Shown here: positions 9,253 to 17,754 of the stretch, piece after piece | Position numbering within the stretch: the first letter of the stretch is position 1 | How the letters are laid out: every line of letters starts with the position of its first letter | Notes under the pieces: generated by a model | The model's input: the letters and a program-made list of their open reading frames with translations, nothing else | Databases searched by the model: none | What the model was told of the DNA's origin: nothing | Program-made: the position numbers and the translations under genes | From: an uncultured Burkholderiales bacterium | Lineage (GTDB): Bacteria; Pseudomonadota; Gammaproteobacteria; Burkholderiales; Eutrophovitaceae | Direction: 5' to 3' | Assembly (NCBI GenBank): GCA_951812315.1 | Contig: CATOSA010000004.1 | Location: 1 to 41,538, forward strand | Length of the DNA stretch: 41,538 nucleotides

Positions 9253-10170
9253 GTGACGCCCCCCGGGTGGCTTTGGATTCCGATCACGGTCGCCGCCGCC
9301 GGGGCGCAAACAGTGCGCAACGCGGCTCAACGGCAACTGACCGCCGAGCTAGGGACTCTGGGTGCAACCCTGGTTCGCTTCCTGTACGGATTGCCATTTG
9401 CGGCGTTGTGGATCGTCGCGGTTAAGGAATTCGGCAACTACGAGTTGCCAACACTCAGCACCCCTTTCGCAGCGTGGCTGGTGGTCGGTGCGCTGAGCCA
9501 GATTGTGGCGACTGCGTTGCTGTTGCGGGCGATGAATGAGCGCAATTTCACGCTCGGTATCGCTTATTCGAAAAGCGAAGTCCTGCAAGTCGCTGCGTTC
9601 GGGTTCATTTTTCTGGGCGACCCTCTGACCACCGTTACGATTGCTGCGGTCGTTCTCGGAACATTGGGTGTCATGCTCCTGACACCGGTCGACCGGCTAC
9701 ACCCCATTCGTACCCTGATTTCGGGACTTGCAACGCGCCCGGCGTTACTGGGGCTGGCGTCTGGCGGTGGTTTCGCATTGTCCGCTGTAGGTTACCGGGG
9801 AGCAGCACTTGCACTGGATGCCCCGTTCCTGATGGCTGCTGCGTTCACGCTGATTGGTGCGCAACTATTTCAGAGCATCGTGTTGTGCACGTGGCTGAGA
9901 ATATTTCGGCCAGGCTTGCTCACCCGTGTGTTGCGGGCCTGGCGAGCATCGCTATTTGCGGGCTTCGCGGGCGCCGCTGCGTCGGCAGGATGGTTCACCG
10001 CAATGGCGATCGAGCCCGTGGCGCATGTTCGCACTCTTGCATTGATCGAACTGGTATTCAGTTACACAATTTCGCGGCGAATATTCAAGGAGGAATTCAG
10101 CCGCCTGCAGTTAGCTGGAATTGGCGTACTCGTTGCTGCGTTGGTCATCGTCACGCTCAGCTCACGATGA
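9253..10170 (+). CDS. EamA/DMT-superfamily membrane transporter
   Basis: A 305-residue integral membrane protein with about ten hydrophobic helices in two homologous halves, the layout of the drug/metabolite transporter (EamA) family. The first half ends with IAAVVLGTLGVMLLTPV and the second with LAGIGVLVAALVIVTLSS, the repeated G-x-L-hydrophobic motif of each EamA half. The conserved Lys/Glu region of helix 4 appears as IAYSKSEVLQVA. The start is GTG, 6 bases after the SDR stop, indicating translational coupling. Such proteins export or import small metabolites such as amino acids; the substrate is unknown. Confidence 0.85.
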   Translation: MTPPGWLWIPITVAAAGAQTVRNAAQRQLTAELGTLGATLVRFLYGLPFAALWIVAVKEFGNYELPTLSTPFAAWLVVGALSQIVATALLLRAMNERNFTLGIAYSKSEVLQVAAFGFIFLGDPLTTVTIAAVVLGTLGVMLLTPVDRLHPIRTLISGLATRPALLGLASGGGFALSAVGYRGAALALDAPFLMAAAFTLIGAQLFQSIVLCTWLRIFRPGLLTRVLRAWRASLFAGFAGAAASAGWFTAMAIEPVAHVRTLALIELVFSYTISRRIFKEEFSRLQLAGIGVLVAALVIVTLSSR

Positions 10171-10249
10171 AACACAATACCCGAGCGCACTAGTGTTGAG
10201 CATCATGCAAACAATGCGGTGAGCGAAACCAGCACGAAGGGATCGAGTA

Positions 10250-10603
10250 ATGAACGGGACAGCGCAATACATATTTATCGCAAGCATGGACGTCGACGCC
10301 GACAAGGAAAACTTGTTCAACGAGGTCTACGATACGGAGCACATACCGCTCATTCTCAAGGTACCAGGAGTAATATCCGCGAAACGTTACCAGTCAGTGC
10401 CATTAACGATGACGTTAGGCGGTGAGGAAAAGACGATTGTCGCGCAAGGCGAGCCACGCCACAGCGCAGTGTACGAGTTGGAATCAGCAGACGTTCTGAC
10501 GAGCAAAGCGTGGGCTCAGGCAGTCGACGCCAGTCGATGGCCGACAGAAGTCCGGCCATTCACACGAAACCGGCGACACGTACTGAAGAAACTCAGGCCC
10601 TAG
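10250..10603 (+). CDS. Small ferredoxin-like barrel protein (EthD/DUF4286-like)
   Basis: A 117-residue soluble protein. The pattern QYIFIASMDVDADKENLFNEVYDTEHIPLILKVPGV, with a strand, a helix holding an acidic residue, and the dipeptide EH before a helix, is typical of dimeric alpha/beta barrel proteins of the EthD/DUF4286 type. No catalytic role can be assigned. The start ATG has AAGGGATCGAG upstream. It lies 80 bases after the EamA gene on the same strand and converges with the DUF1353-like array, their stops being 24 bases apart. The family call rests on pattern and length only. Confidence 0.55.
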   Translation: MNGTAQYIFIASMDVDADKENLFNEVYDTEHIPLILKVPGVISAKRYQSVPLTMTLGGEEKTIVAQGEPRHSAVYELESADVLTSKAWAQAVDASRWPTEVRPFTRNRRHVLKKLRP

Positions 10604-10626
10604 CTGACTGCTGGACTCAGGATGAC

Positions 10627-11304
10627 CTAGCAGAGGATATTGACCAGCGTTGAACCGGAGAATACCCGGCACCGTTGCTGCGGAAACACGTGAGGTCCCG
10701 GGTCAAGAATGGCGGACTGGGCGCGTTCATCGATCTCCGGCAATGACGGATTATTGCGGCGTACCCACCCAAGAAGTTCGACCACGGTTTCCTCATCTAC
10801 CACCGGGCGCCACAGCAAAGGCTCTTGCTTACCATGGCAGTGGCCATAGCATGTGGAACTGGGCACTTCCCAGCGCGACCCCTGAGTACGAAGCAACATA
10901 TACATCGCTTTGCCCTCAGCCTCGTTCACTCCCTCGGCACCGGTCGCATCGAGAAACATATGTTGAGCATCGTCCCATGGTTCTGTCATTGTCTGAGTCG
11001 CATAGTCGTAAACGATCGACGACTTTCGAAAACCGCCATTGAACGGCTGGCCGATCAGATCCCTAAACAACGGCGGTAGTCCCCTGCCCTTCACGAGGTG
11101 GCCGCCGGGGACAGCCCAGACCTTGCCCTGCGGCTGGCGGTAGGCAAACGGTTCCACCAACCGCATCGTTGGCACGAATGGGTCATCGAGCCACTCAACA
11201 ATGACCTTGCCCTCAAATGCGCCATAGTTATTTTTACCGCCGTCAGCTGCGCTTACACCTGCCGACAACGCGACCATTGAAACGACAATGAGCAGTGCCT
11301 TCAT
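10627..11304 (-). CDS. Exported DUF1353-like protein with CX3CH motif, paralogue 1
   Basis: About 225 residues from ATG 11304; an upstream in-frame ATG at 11331 would add 9. A signal peptide (MKALLIVVSMVALSAGVSA) is followed by a region resembling DUF1353: FEGKVIVEWLDD, RLVEPFAYRQPQGKVWAVPGGHLVKG, LFRDLIGQPFNGGFRKSSIVYDY and DAQHMFLDATGAEGV. The HD pair usual in DUF1353 is YD here. The C-terminal part has STCYGHCHG, a CX3CH motif, then WRPVVDEETVVELLGWVRRNNP, which resembles the last helix of c-type cytochromes, and finally GPHVF. CX3CH is not the standard CXXCH haem site, so haem binding is a hypothesis. It is the only one of the three copies with no lesion. It is the last gene of the array. 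Confidence 0.7.
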   Translation of the reverse strand: MKALLIVVSMVALSAGVSAADGGKNNYGAFEGKVIVEWLDDPFVPTMRLVEPFAYRQPQGKVWAVPGGHLVKGRGLPPLFRDLIGQPFNGGFRKSSIVYDYATQTMTEPWDDAQHMFLDATGAEGVNEAEGKAMYMLLRTQGSRWEVPSSTCYGHCHGKQEPLLWRPVVDEETVVELLGWVRRNNPSLPEIDERAQSAILDPGPHVFPQQRCRVFSGSTLVNILC

Positions 11305-11435
11305 TCGTCCAGTCTCACTTATTCGTGCCATGTTGTAGATGTCCGCGCCAGCGACAACGACCCGTTAACGCGATTCAGTCGCTACCGATCTGTCTTCATA
11401 ATACTGTGAACTGCGGCGAATATCTTCCCCAATTC

Positions 11436-12089
11436 CTATTTTTCAGAGCCGATTATGTGAGGTCCCGGCTCGAGAATCACTTCGTCAACTCGCTGCTCAA
11501 TTGCCTCCAGCGACGGCGCTTGCTGTCGGACCCAGTCAACCAGCGCTAGGACTTTCCCGTCATCGACCCTGGGCGCCACTCCAACTCGGCGTCCGGTGCA
11601 TGGCAACGACCATAACAACCACTCATCCGGCGAACAGCCCAGCGAGAACCCGTCGCCTGAAGAAGCGTGTACATCACTTTGGCATCGGTCGGATCAACGC
11701 CTTCTACGACGCTACCCTCAACAAACATGCGTTGCGCATCTTTCCAGCGCCGCGCTTTCACTTTAACGGCATGGTCATTAGGTAACCGCAGACCTCAGAA
11801 ACCCGCTCGTGAACGGATCCCCGACCAGGCTGACAAACAGTTTCGGCATGGATCGGCCGTCCACGGTCGCGTCCGCCGGCACGACCCACGTATCGCCTCC
11901 GTTTTGCCGGAATAACAATTCCTCTTTGAGCCGCATTTTTGGAATGAAAGGGTCGTCGGACCACTCGGCTACCACGCGCCCTTCGAATGTCCCGCCGGCA
12001 AAATCCTCTTCGCTGGCAACGCTCATGGGCGCTGCGCACACGGCCACCAGAACAACAGGTAACAACTTTGTCATGGACAAAGAAGTCAT
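11436..12089 (-). CDS. Exported DUF1353-like protein with CX3CH motif, paralogue 2, two frameshifts
   Basis: The gene is broken as read but restores completely. From ATG 12089 a signal peptide (MTKLLPVVLVAVCAAPMSVA) leads into FEGRVVAEWSDDPFIPKMRL and WVVPADATVDGRSMPKLF. The frame stops after SGFLRSAVT. One base added near 11784 continues it as YNDHAVKVKARRWKDAQRMF. The CX3CH motif reads SGCYGRCHA. A second base added near 11569 continues ELEWRPRVDDGKVLALVDW to the terminal GPHII. The restored product of about 218 residues aligns end to end with its two neighbours. The second gene in the array, it lies 123 bases from copy 3 and 131 bases from copy 1. Both lesions are single-base losses, so sequencing error is as likely as decay. 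Confidence 0.65.
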
Positions 12090-12212
12090 GGCCCGGGAAC
12101 CGCTACAAATGGGATCTGAATTGCAACGCGCTCGGAAATCACAATTTCTCCAAATCAAGGGACGGAAACAAATACGGGCACCCGGTTCAGCGTGGAGTTC
12201 TTGAGCATCGAC

Positions 12213-12847
12213 CTAGCGAACGTACGAGAAAATATGCGGACCACGATGAAGAAGCGTGTCCTCCACGCGCTGATCGATTTCATCGAGCGACGGATCGTCG
12301 GTGCGCACCCAACTCACCAGCGCGATCACCTGCTCGTCATCCACAAGCGGGCGCCACGAAAGTTCGGAGTCGGCCGAGTGACAGGAGATGAAACAAGTAC
12401 TCGATCGACGTACGGCCCATCGGGTACCGCCCGCATTCATCAGCATATACATTACCTTTGCCTCGATCGGCAAGACACCTTCGACAATGCTGGCTTCGTA
12501 AAACATTCGTTGCGCTTCGGGCCAGGGCTGAGTCATATCCTTGACAACATGATCGTAGACAATGGCCGTCTTGCGAAAGCCGCCTTCAAATGGATGCCCC
12601 ATCAGTCGCGCAAACAACGACGATGCAAATCTCCCGTCCAATATCGTTTCCGAGGGAACTACCCACGACTTGCCATTGGCCTGCTGAAAGGAAAACTCAT
12701 CAACAAGCCGCATGCTCGCGATAAACGGACTGTCGTCCACCCACTGAAGAATGACTCTGCCGTGACAACGGCCCTTCCCGGCCGCCAGAGCAAGACCGGA
12801 GCACAGTGCCAAGCCAACATAATCAGTAACGATACAACTCTCAACAA
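12213..12847 (-). CDS. Exported DUF1353-like protein with CX3CH motif, paralogue 3, frameshift in signal peptide
   Basis: The mature part is intact: CHGRVILQWVDDSPFIASMRL, SWVVPSETILDGRFASSLFARLMG, GGFRKTAIVYDHVV, EAQRMFYEASIVEGV, then the CX3CH motif STCFISCHS, WRPLVDDEQVIALVSWVR and GPHIF. A plausible signal peptide start, TTG 12847 (LRVVSLLIM), is one base out of frame. Adding one G near 12814 gives MLGLALCSGLALAAGKG and joins both parts. Without this repair the open frame begins further upstream with a sequence unlike a signal peptide. The product is about 211 residues. It is the first gene of the array on the minus strand, and a three-copy 15-bp repeat lies just upstream of its start. 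Confidence 0.68.
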
Positions 12848-12872
12848 TGCCCCCGGTCAGATCAGTACCATA

Positions 12873-12917
12873 CACTTGGACACATAGCACTTGGACACAT
12901 TGCACTAGGACACATAA
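12873..12917. repeat. Three tandem 15-bp direct repeats
   Basis: CACTTGGACACATAG, CACTTGGACACATTG and CACTAGGACACATAA follow each other without spacers at 12873, 12888 and 12903. They occupy the gap between the end of ettA and the start of the first DUF1353-like gene, 26-70 bases upstream of that start. A regulator-binding or slippage-generated repeat is possible. Confidence 0.85.
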
Positions 12918-12979
12918 GTGAAACGGTTCGGCAAGCGTTGCTCTGGCAAAAGCAATCTGTCATCGAGCGGCATCCGTTT

Positions 12980-14642
12980 CTAGATTTTAAGTGGCTTGTA
13001 TCGTATCCGTTTTGGCCTGGCCGCTTCCTCGCCAAGGCGTTTTCTCTTGTCAGCTTCGTATTCATGGTAATTGCCGGTAAAGAACTCCACCCGGGAATCG
13101 CCTTCGAAGGAAAGGATGTGAGTGGCGATTCGATCCAGGAACCATCGATCGTGCGAAATCACCAGCACCGAGCCCGCAAATTCCAATAGTGCGTCTTCGA
13201 GCGCGCACAACGTCTCGACGTCAAGATCATTTGAGGGCTCGTCGAGCAATAACACGTTCCCGCCTTCGATCAATGTCTTGGCCAGATGCAAACGGCCGCG
13301 CTCGCCGCCGGAAAGTTTTCCGACAATTTTCTGCTGGTCGGCTCCCTTGAAATTGAAGCGGCCGATGTAGGCTCGCGAAGGCATCTCAAACCTGCCGACC
13401 GTGAGGATGTCCTGACCGCCTGAAACTGCTTCCCACACGCTCTTGTCGCTGGGTAAAGAGTCGCGCACCTGGTCCACCGCAACGATATGCGCGGTCGGTC
13501 CGATGACAATTTCCCCGCTGTCCGGTTTCTCGACTCCGGTAATCATGCGAAACAACGTCGACTTACCGGCGCCATTCGGGCCGATAATGCCGACTATCGC
13601 GCCCGGAGGAATCATCAACGACAGGTTGTCGATGAGCAAGCGCTCGCCAAATCCTTTCGACACGTTCTTCAATTCAATGACGTGATCACCAAGTCGCTCC
13701 GCAACCGGAATGAAAATTTCTTGCGTCTCGTTGCGTTTCTGATGCTCGTGAGTCGAAAGCTCCTCGAATCGTGAAATACGCGCTTTGCTTTTTGCCTGCC
13801 GAGCCTTCGGATTGGCGCGTACCCACTCAAGTTCCTTTTCATGGTCTTGATGCGCGCTGATTCCTGCTTTTCCTCGGTTTCCAGGCGTTGCTCTTTTTGT
13901 TCCAGCCAGGAGGAATAGTTGCCCTTCCACGGGATTCCGTGGCCACGATCGGGTTCAAGAATCCACTCGGCGGCGTTATCCAAAAAGTAACGATCGTGCG
14001 TCACCGCGACGACTGTCCCGGGGAATCGCTGCAGGAACTGCTCAATCCACTCAACGCTCTCGGCGTCAAGGTGATTGGTCGGCTCGTCGAGTAACAACAT
14101 GTCCGGCTTGGACAACAACAAACGGCACAAGGCCACGCGGCGCTTCTCACCGCCTGATAACGTGTCTACTTTTGCATCCTAGGGTGGCAGACGCAGCGCA
14201 TCCGCGGCAATTTCAAGCTGATGCTCCATGTCCGAGCCACTTGCGGCAATAACGGCTTCGTATTCGCCTGTTCGTCCGCCAGTTTCTCGAAATCCGCGTC
14301 CGGGTCAGCATACGCCGCGTAGATTTCGTCGAGTCTTTTCTTCGCCTCGACTACTTCGCCGAGGCCCTCTTCGACTGCCTCGCGCACGGTCTGCTCCGGA
14401 CTGAGCTCGGGTTCTTGCTTCAGATAGCCGATGCGGATATCTGACATCGGAACCGCTTCACCGTCAAAATCCTTGTCTTCGCCTGCCATGATGCTGAGCA
14501 AGCTGGATTTGCCCAAGCCATTCAGACCAAGCACACCAATTTTTGCGCCTGGAAAGAAGGAGAGTGAAATATCCTTGAGAATGACGCGTTTCGGGGGCAT
14601 CGGCTTGCTGACGCGCATCATCGTGTATACGTATTGAGCCAT
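12980..14642 (-). CDS. ettA: EttA-type ABC-F translational throttle ATPase, two frameshifts and one amber codon
   Basis: A cytoplasmic ABC-F protein with two ATPase domains that binds the ribosomal E site and gates translation according to energy state. The whole span matches Ett[12 protein letters not shown] start, Walker [10 protein letters not shown], signature [15 protein letters not shown], Walker [19 protein letters not shown], the linker helix [20 protein letters not shown], second Walker [14 protein letters not shown], signature [13 protein letters not shown], and the ending [11 protein letters not shown]. Restored length is about 554 residues, as in E. coli. As read it carries three lesions: one base missing near 14259 ([14 protein letters not shown]), TAG at 14179-14181 where the family has Trp (LPPWDAK), and one base missing near 13840 (KTM/EKELEW). 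Leu in the first Walker A loop replaces the usual small residue. Such damage in a near-universal gene suggests consensus error. Confidence 0.9.
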
Positions 14643-14790
14643 ATTCTGAGTTCTGTCGAGCTTGCTTCGGAAAGCGACGCATTATGCGTGAAGTAGGGAC
14701 AACAGGCACGCGTCCCAGCGACGAAGTATCATTGTTTATTCAGAGCAGCGCTACTGAAGCGCCGTTTGAGTTACAGACGAAGGACCACAA

Positions 14791-15087
14791 ATGCCATATG
14801 CAATTCAGACCAGGGACAAAACCGGATCCGAGAGTATCAGGAGTGACAATCGCGCAGCGCATCTCGAATACCTGACAAAGCTTGAGAATCTGATACTTGC
14901 TGGCGGTGCCATCACGCAAGACGACGGCACAGGCGGGCACGGAGGCATCATCATCATTGATACCGATGATCGCGCGGAGGCTGAGCGCTTTGTGGCTGAA
15001 GACCCCTTTACCAAGGCCGGTCTATTCGAAGAAGTGACTGTCTCGCGCTGGCGCAAAGCATTCTTCAACAAGGAACGCCTCGTCTGA
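14791..15087 (+). CDS. YciI-family protein
   Basis: A 98-residue ferredoxin-like barrel protein of the YciI family. It begins MPYAIQTRDKTGSES, has the HLEYLTKLENLILAGGA helix with the family's conserved His, and ends with the FVAEDPFTKAGLFEEVTVSRWRKAF region, in which DPF is the family hallmark. YciI proteins are small cytoplasmic, probably enzymatic proteins, and related folds catalyse dehalogenation or muconolactone isomerisation; the role here is unknown. The start has GAAGGA upstream. It diverges from ettA, sharing a 150-base promoter region, and its stop is 2 bases from the stop of the convergent nitronate monooxygenase gene, with no room for a separate terminator. Confidence 0.85.
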   Translation: MPYAIQTRDKTGSESIRSDNRAAHLEYLTKLENLILAGGAITQDDGTGGHGGIIIIDTDDRAEAERFVAEDPFTKAGLFEEVTVSRWRKAFFNKERLV

Positions 15088-15089
15088 GA

Positions 15090-16064
15090 TCAAGCAGGCC
15101 TGGCAGTCTCTGCGAGTCGTTGCCCTGCCTCGTTGTATTCGCGCGCAAGGCGTTGCACCACCGTCCGGGTTGAAGGCGCGTCGTCGATATTGCCTACGCC
15201 CTGGCCGGCACTCCAGATTTGTTTCCACGCCTTGGGCTTTTCTCGCTCAGAACCGAAATTCATCTTGTTTTTGCCCGCCTCCGGCAGGTTTTCCGGATCC
15301 ATACCTGCGGCGCGCACGCTCGGCTTGAGGTAGTTGCCATTCACGCCACTGAAGTACGGCGTGTAGACGATATCGTCCGCCTGGCTTTCCACAATCATCG
15401 CCTTGTAATCGTCGACCGCGTTGGCTTCCCGGGTAGCGATGAATCGCGTGCCGATGTACGCAAAATCAGCCCCGATCGCTTCGGCCGACAGTACCCCGGC
15501 ACCGTCCGTAATCGCTCCGGACAATGCAATCGGGCCGTCGAAGAAACGCCGTACTTCGCGCACCAACGCAAACGGACTCAGCAGGCCGGCGTGCCCACCA
15601 GCGCCTGTACATACCAGAATAAGCCCATCGACGCCCGCTTCGAGCGCCTTCTGCGCGTGCCGGATCGAGATCACGTCGTGGAACACAACCCCACCGTATT
15701 CATGCACTTTCTTCACCACGTCATGCGGCGCACGCAAACTTGTGATGATCATCGGCACCTTGCGGCGCATACACACATCAAGGTCGTGATCGAGACGGTC
15801 ATTGGATCGGTGAATAATCTGATTGACCGCGAACGGTGCGACTTTCTCGTCTGGGTGCTGTGTCCGATAGGCCTGCAGAGAAACGTCGATACGCTCGATC
15901 CACTCGTCCAGCATTTCGGCCGGCCGCGCGTTTAGCGCAGGGAAAGAACCAATGACACCACTGGTGCATTGCGCAACCACCAGATCCGGGTTGGACACAA
16001 TGAACAGCGGCGCCGCGATAATTGGAAGCGACAATTCCGAACGCAGTTTTTCAGACAATGACAC
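15090..16064 (-). CDS. Nitronate monooxygenase-family flavoprotein
   Basis: A 324-residue FMN-dependent TIM-barrel protein of the nitronate monooxygenase/2-nitropropane dioxygenase family. The N-terminal LPIIAAPLFIVSNPDLV and SGVIGSFPALNAR form the flavin site. The middle carries VFHDVISIRHAQKALEAGVDGLILVCTGAGGHAG, with the conserved GAGGHAG FMN-binding turn, followed by IALSGAITDGAGVLSAEAIGADFAYIGTRFIAT, the phosphate-binding part. Start GTG 16064 has AAGGAAG at good spacing. Annotated members oxidise alkyl nitronates, but many have unknown physiological substrates. It is probably a separate unit; the next minus-strand gene ends 275 bases upstream, and that gap holds no gene I can see. Confidence 0.85.
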   Translation of the reverse strand: MSLSEKLRSELSLPIIAAPLFIVSNPDLVVAQCTSGVIGSFPALNARPAEMLDEWIERIDVSLQAYRTQHPDEKVAPFAVNQIIHRSNDRLDHDLDVCMRRKVPMIITSLRAPHDVVKKVHEYGGVVFHDVISIRHAQKALEAGVDGLILVCTGAGGHAGLLSPFALVREVRRFFDGPIALSGAITDGAGVLSAEAIGADFAYIGTRFIATREANAVDDYKAMIVESQADDIVYTPYFSGVNGNYLKPSVRAAGMDPENLPEAGKNKMNFGSEREKPKAWKQIWSAGQGVGNIDDAPSTRTVVQRLAREYNEAGQRLAETARPA

Positions 16065-16338
16065 GCGAACTTCCTTTTTCTTGGCTAATTGATTAATTGA
16101 GAACGACAGTCGAGTTGGATCTCGATATTTTCCCCGAACATGGCAGGCTACTTGTCGGGAGAAATCGCGCTATGACACGACCAGCTTCCATTTACCCCTG
16201 AGTCCGGATGCCAAATGACTACACAACGCTCGAGCCGTGTGTCAGTTTCTCGCGAGGAAAACAAACGATATGCCCGCTATTTACTGAATCCGAAACAAGT
16301 GGGTGAATACTGTCCGATGAACAAGTGCTGGCGACAGA

Positions 16339-17697
16339 TCAGGCAACCGCGCGAAGGCCACCCCCAAATTCCCGCTCCATTTCCCGCCGCACTTTAACGG
16401 CGAGGAGAGATTCGTCAACCGTTACATCCGTCCAGCGTAGCGGCTGCCCGGCAGCGACCGGGTTGCGCAATGTGACACCGTGAGCAAGACCCAGCGGCAA
16501 GCCACCCAGGTTCAGGGAGTCTGATGCCGGCATGAGCTTCCCCACGACCGTATATCCTCCTTCGCCGTCGAGAATTTCGCCTCCCTTGAGGTCACGCTTG
16601 GCCACCGCTATAGCGTCTGCGCGGTATCCGGTAGCAGTCCCGGTCGATTCATTTCGAATCCCGACCGACGCGACCGAAATACCAAGCTCAAGACCAATCA
16701 GATGCCAGCGTTTGTACATGCAGGCGTAACGACCTGAGTCGTCAGTCTGCACGCCGTATTCATTGAAGCACCGTCTGATGTATTCGGTGTCGCCCTCAAA
16801 CACCACCCACACTCCCACACGAATATCGTAAGGGACCGGCTTGCCGTCAAGTTCCAGCGACGAAACCACTTCGACCTGCCCCTTGTGGTGCAGTTGGCCA
16901 CCTTCTTCGATCGGGCGCATCACGTTCGGAATGTCATCTATCCGCACAGGCGGATACGCCAGTCCATCGGGCGCCGGTGTGAGGCCGGTCGCGTTACAAA
17001 CCGCGGTGCTTTCAATTGCAGGTTTGGATCCGTCGAGAAACGAGTTGAACATTTTGGGGTTAAGCCCGCCCAAGCGCGCCTGTTCCGGCGTCAGCCCCCA
17101 ATGTTCCCAGACGGTCTCCGGTGTGGACTGGGCGAATTGTGGCAACCACTTGTGACCACGGCCCGCCGCCACAACTTCGAAACCGGCGGCACGGGCCCAG
17201 TCAACAAGGTCGCAAATCAATGCAGGCTGATCGCCATACGCAAGGCTATAGACCACGCCCGCCTGCTGCGCCTTGCGCGCCAAAAGTGGTCCGCAAAAAG
17301 CGTCTGCCTCGACCGTTACCATCACCACATGTTTCCCTTGGTCGAAGGCGTACATCGCATGATCGACGGCAGCGATCGGATTGCCAGTGGCTTCGACAAT
17401 GATGTCGATCTTCGGGTGCGAGGCAAGCGTATGCCAGTCATCACCTACATGCGTTGTGCCTTCCGCGCAAGCGGCGTCCAGAGACGATGCACCGTAGCGG
17501 TCTTCTTGCCAGCCGACCCGTTTCAGGTTAACTCTCGCGTTATCCGGTGCGATGTCGGCAACGCCAACCAGATGAACTCCGGGAATCTTGGGCACCTGGG
17601 CCAGATACATTGCGGCGAACTTGCCGGCACCAACAAGCCCGACGCGAATCGGCTTGCCCTCAGCGGCACGAATTTGCAATTTGCTATAAAGATTCAT
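16339..17697 (-). CDS. Homoserine dehydrogenase-like oxidoreductase with C-terminal SAF domain
   Basis: A 452-residue protein. The N-terminus has the Rossmann motif RVGLVGAGKFAAMYL at about residues 18-32, followed by VHLVGVADI, and the next region (IDIIVEATGNPIAAVDHAMYAFDQGKHVVMVTVEAD) is the NAD(P)-binding part of homoserine dehydrogenase-like enzymes. The C-terminus (about 360-430) has the SAF pattern found in AFP-like and altronate dehydratase proteins: ADAIAVAKRDLKGGEILDGEGGYTVVG, GVTLRNPVAAGQPLRWTDV. Such fusions are often mislabelled as flagellar FlgA; sugar-acid or branched carbohydrate catabolism is more likely. It starts 57 bases after the dioxygenase gene on the same strand and probably shares its transcript. 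Substrate unknown. Confidence 0.78.
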   Translation of the reverse strand: MNLYSKLQIRAAEGKPIRVGLVGAGKFAAMYLAQVPKIPGVHLVGVADIAPDNARVNLKRVGWQEDRYGASSLDAACAEGTTHVGDDWHTLASHPKIDIIVEATGNPIAAVDHAMYAFDQGKHVVMVTVEADAFCGPLLARKAQQAGVVYSLAYGDQPALICDLVDWARAAGFEVVAAGRGHKWLPQFAQSTPETVWEHWGLTPEQARLGGLNPKMFNSFLDGSKPAIESTAVCNATGLTPAPDGLAYPPVRIDDIPNVMRPIEEGGQLHHKGQVEVVSSLELDGKPVPYDIRVGVWVVFEGDTEYIRRCFNEYGVQTDDSGRYACMYKRWHLIGLELGISVASVGIRNESTGTATGYRADAIAVAKRDLKGGEILDGEGGYTVVGKLMPASDSLNLGGLPLGLAHGVTLRNPVAAGQPLRWTDVTVDESLLAVKVRREMEREFGGGLRAVA

Positions 17698-17754
17698 AAT
17701 GATCCGTATCTATGACAACCCGTTCATGACAATGCGTTTGTCACGATCTTTCGT

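Noticed and set aside
10627..12847. Canonical c-type cytochromes
   Set aside because: The motif has three residues between the cysteines, not two, and there is no conserved distal Met. Haem binding is kept only as a hypothesis.
16215..16397. A 60-codon + strand ORF between the nitronate monooxygenase and SAF genes
   Set aside because: It overlaps the end of the SAF gene in antisense, lacks a ribosome site and has no recognisable features.
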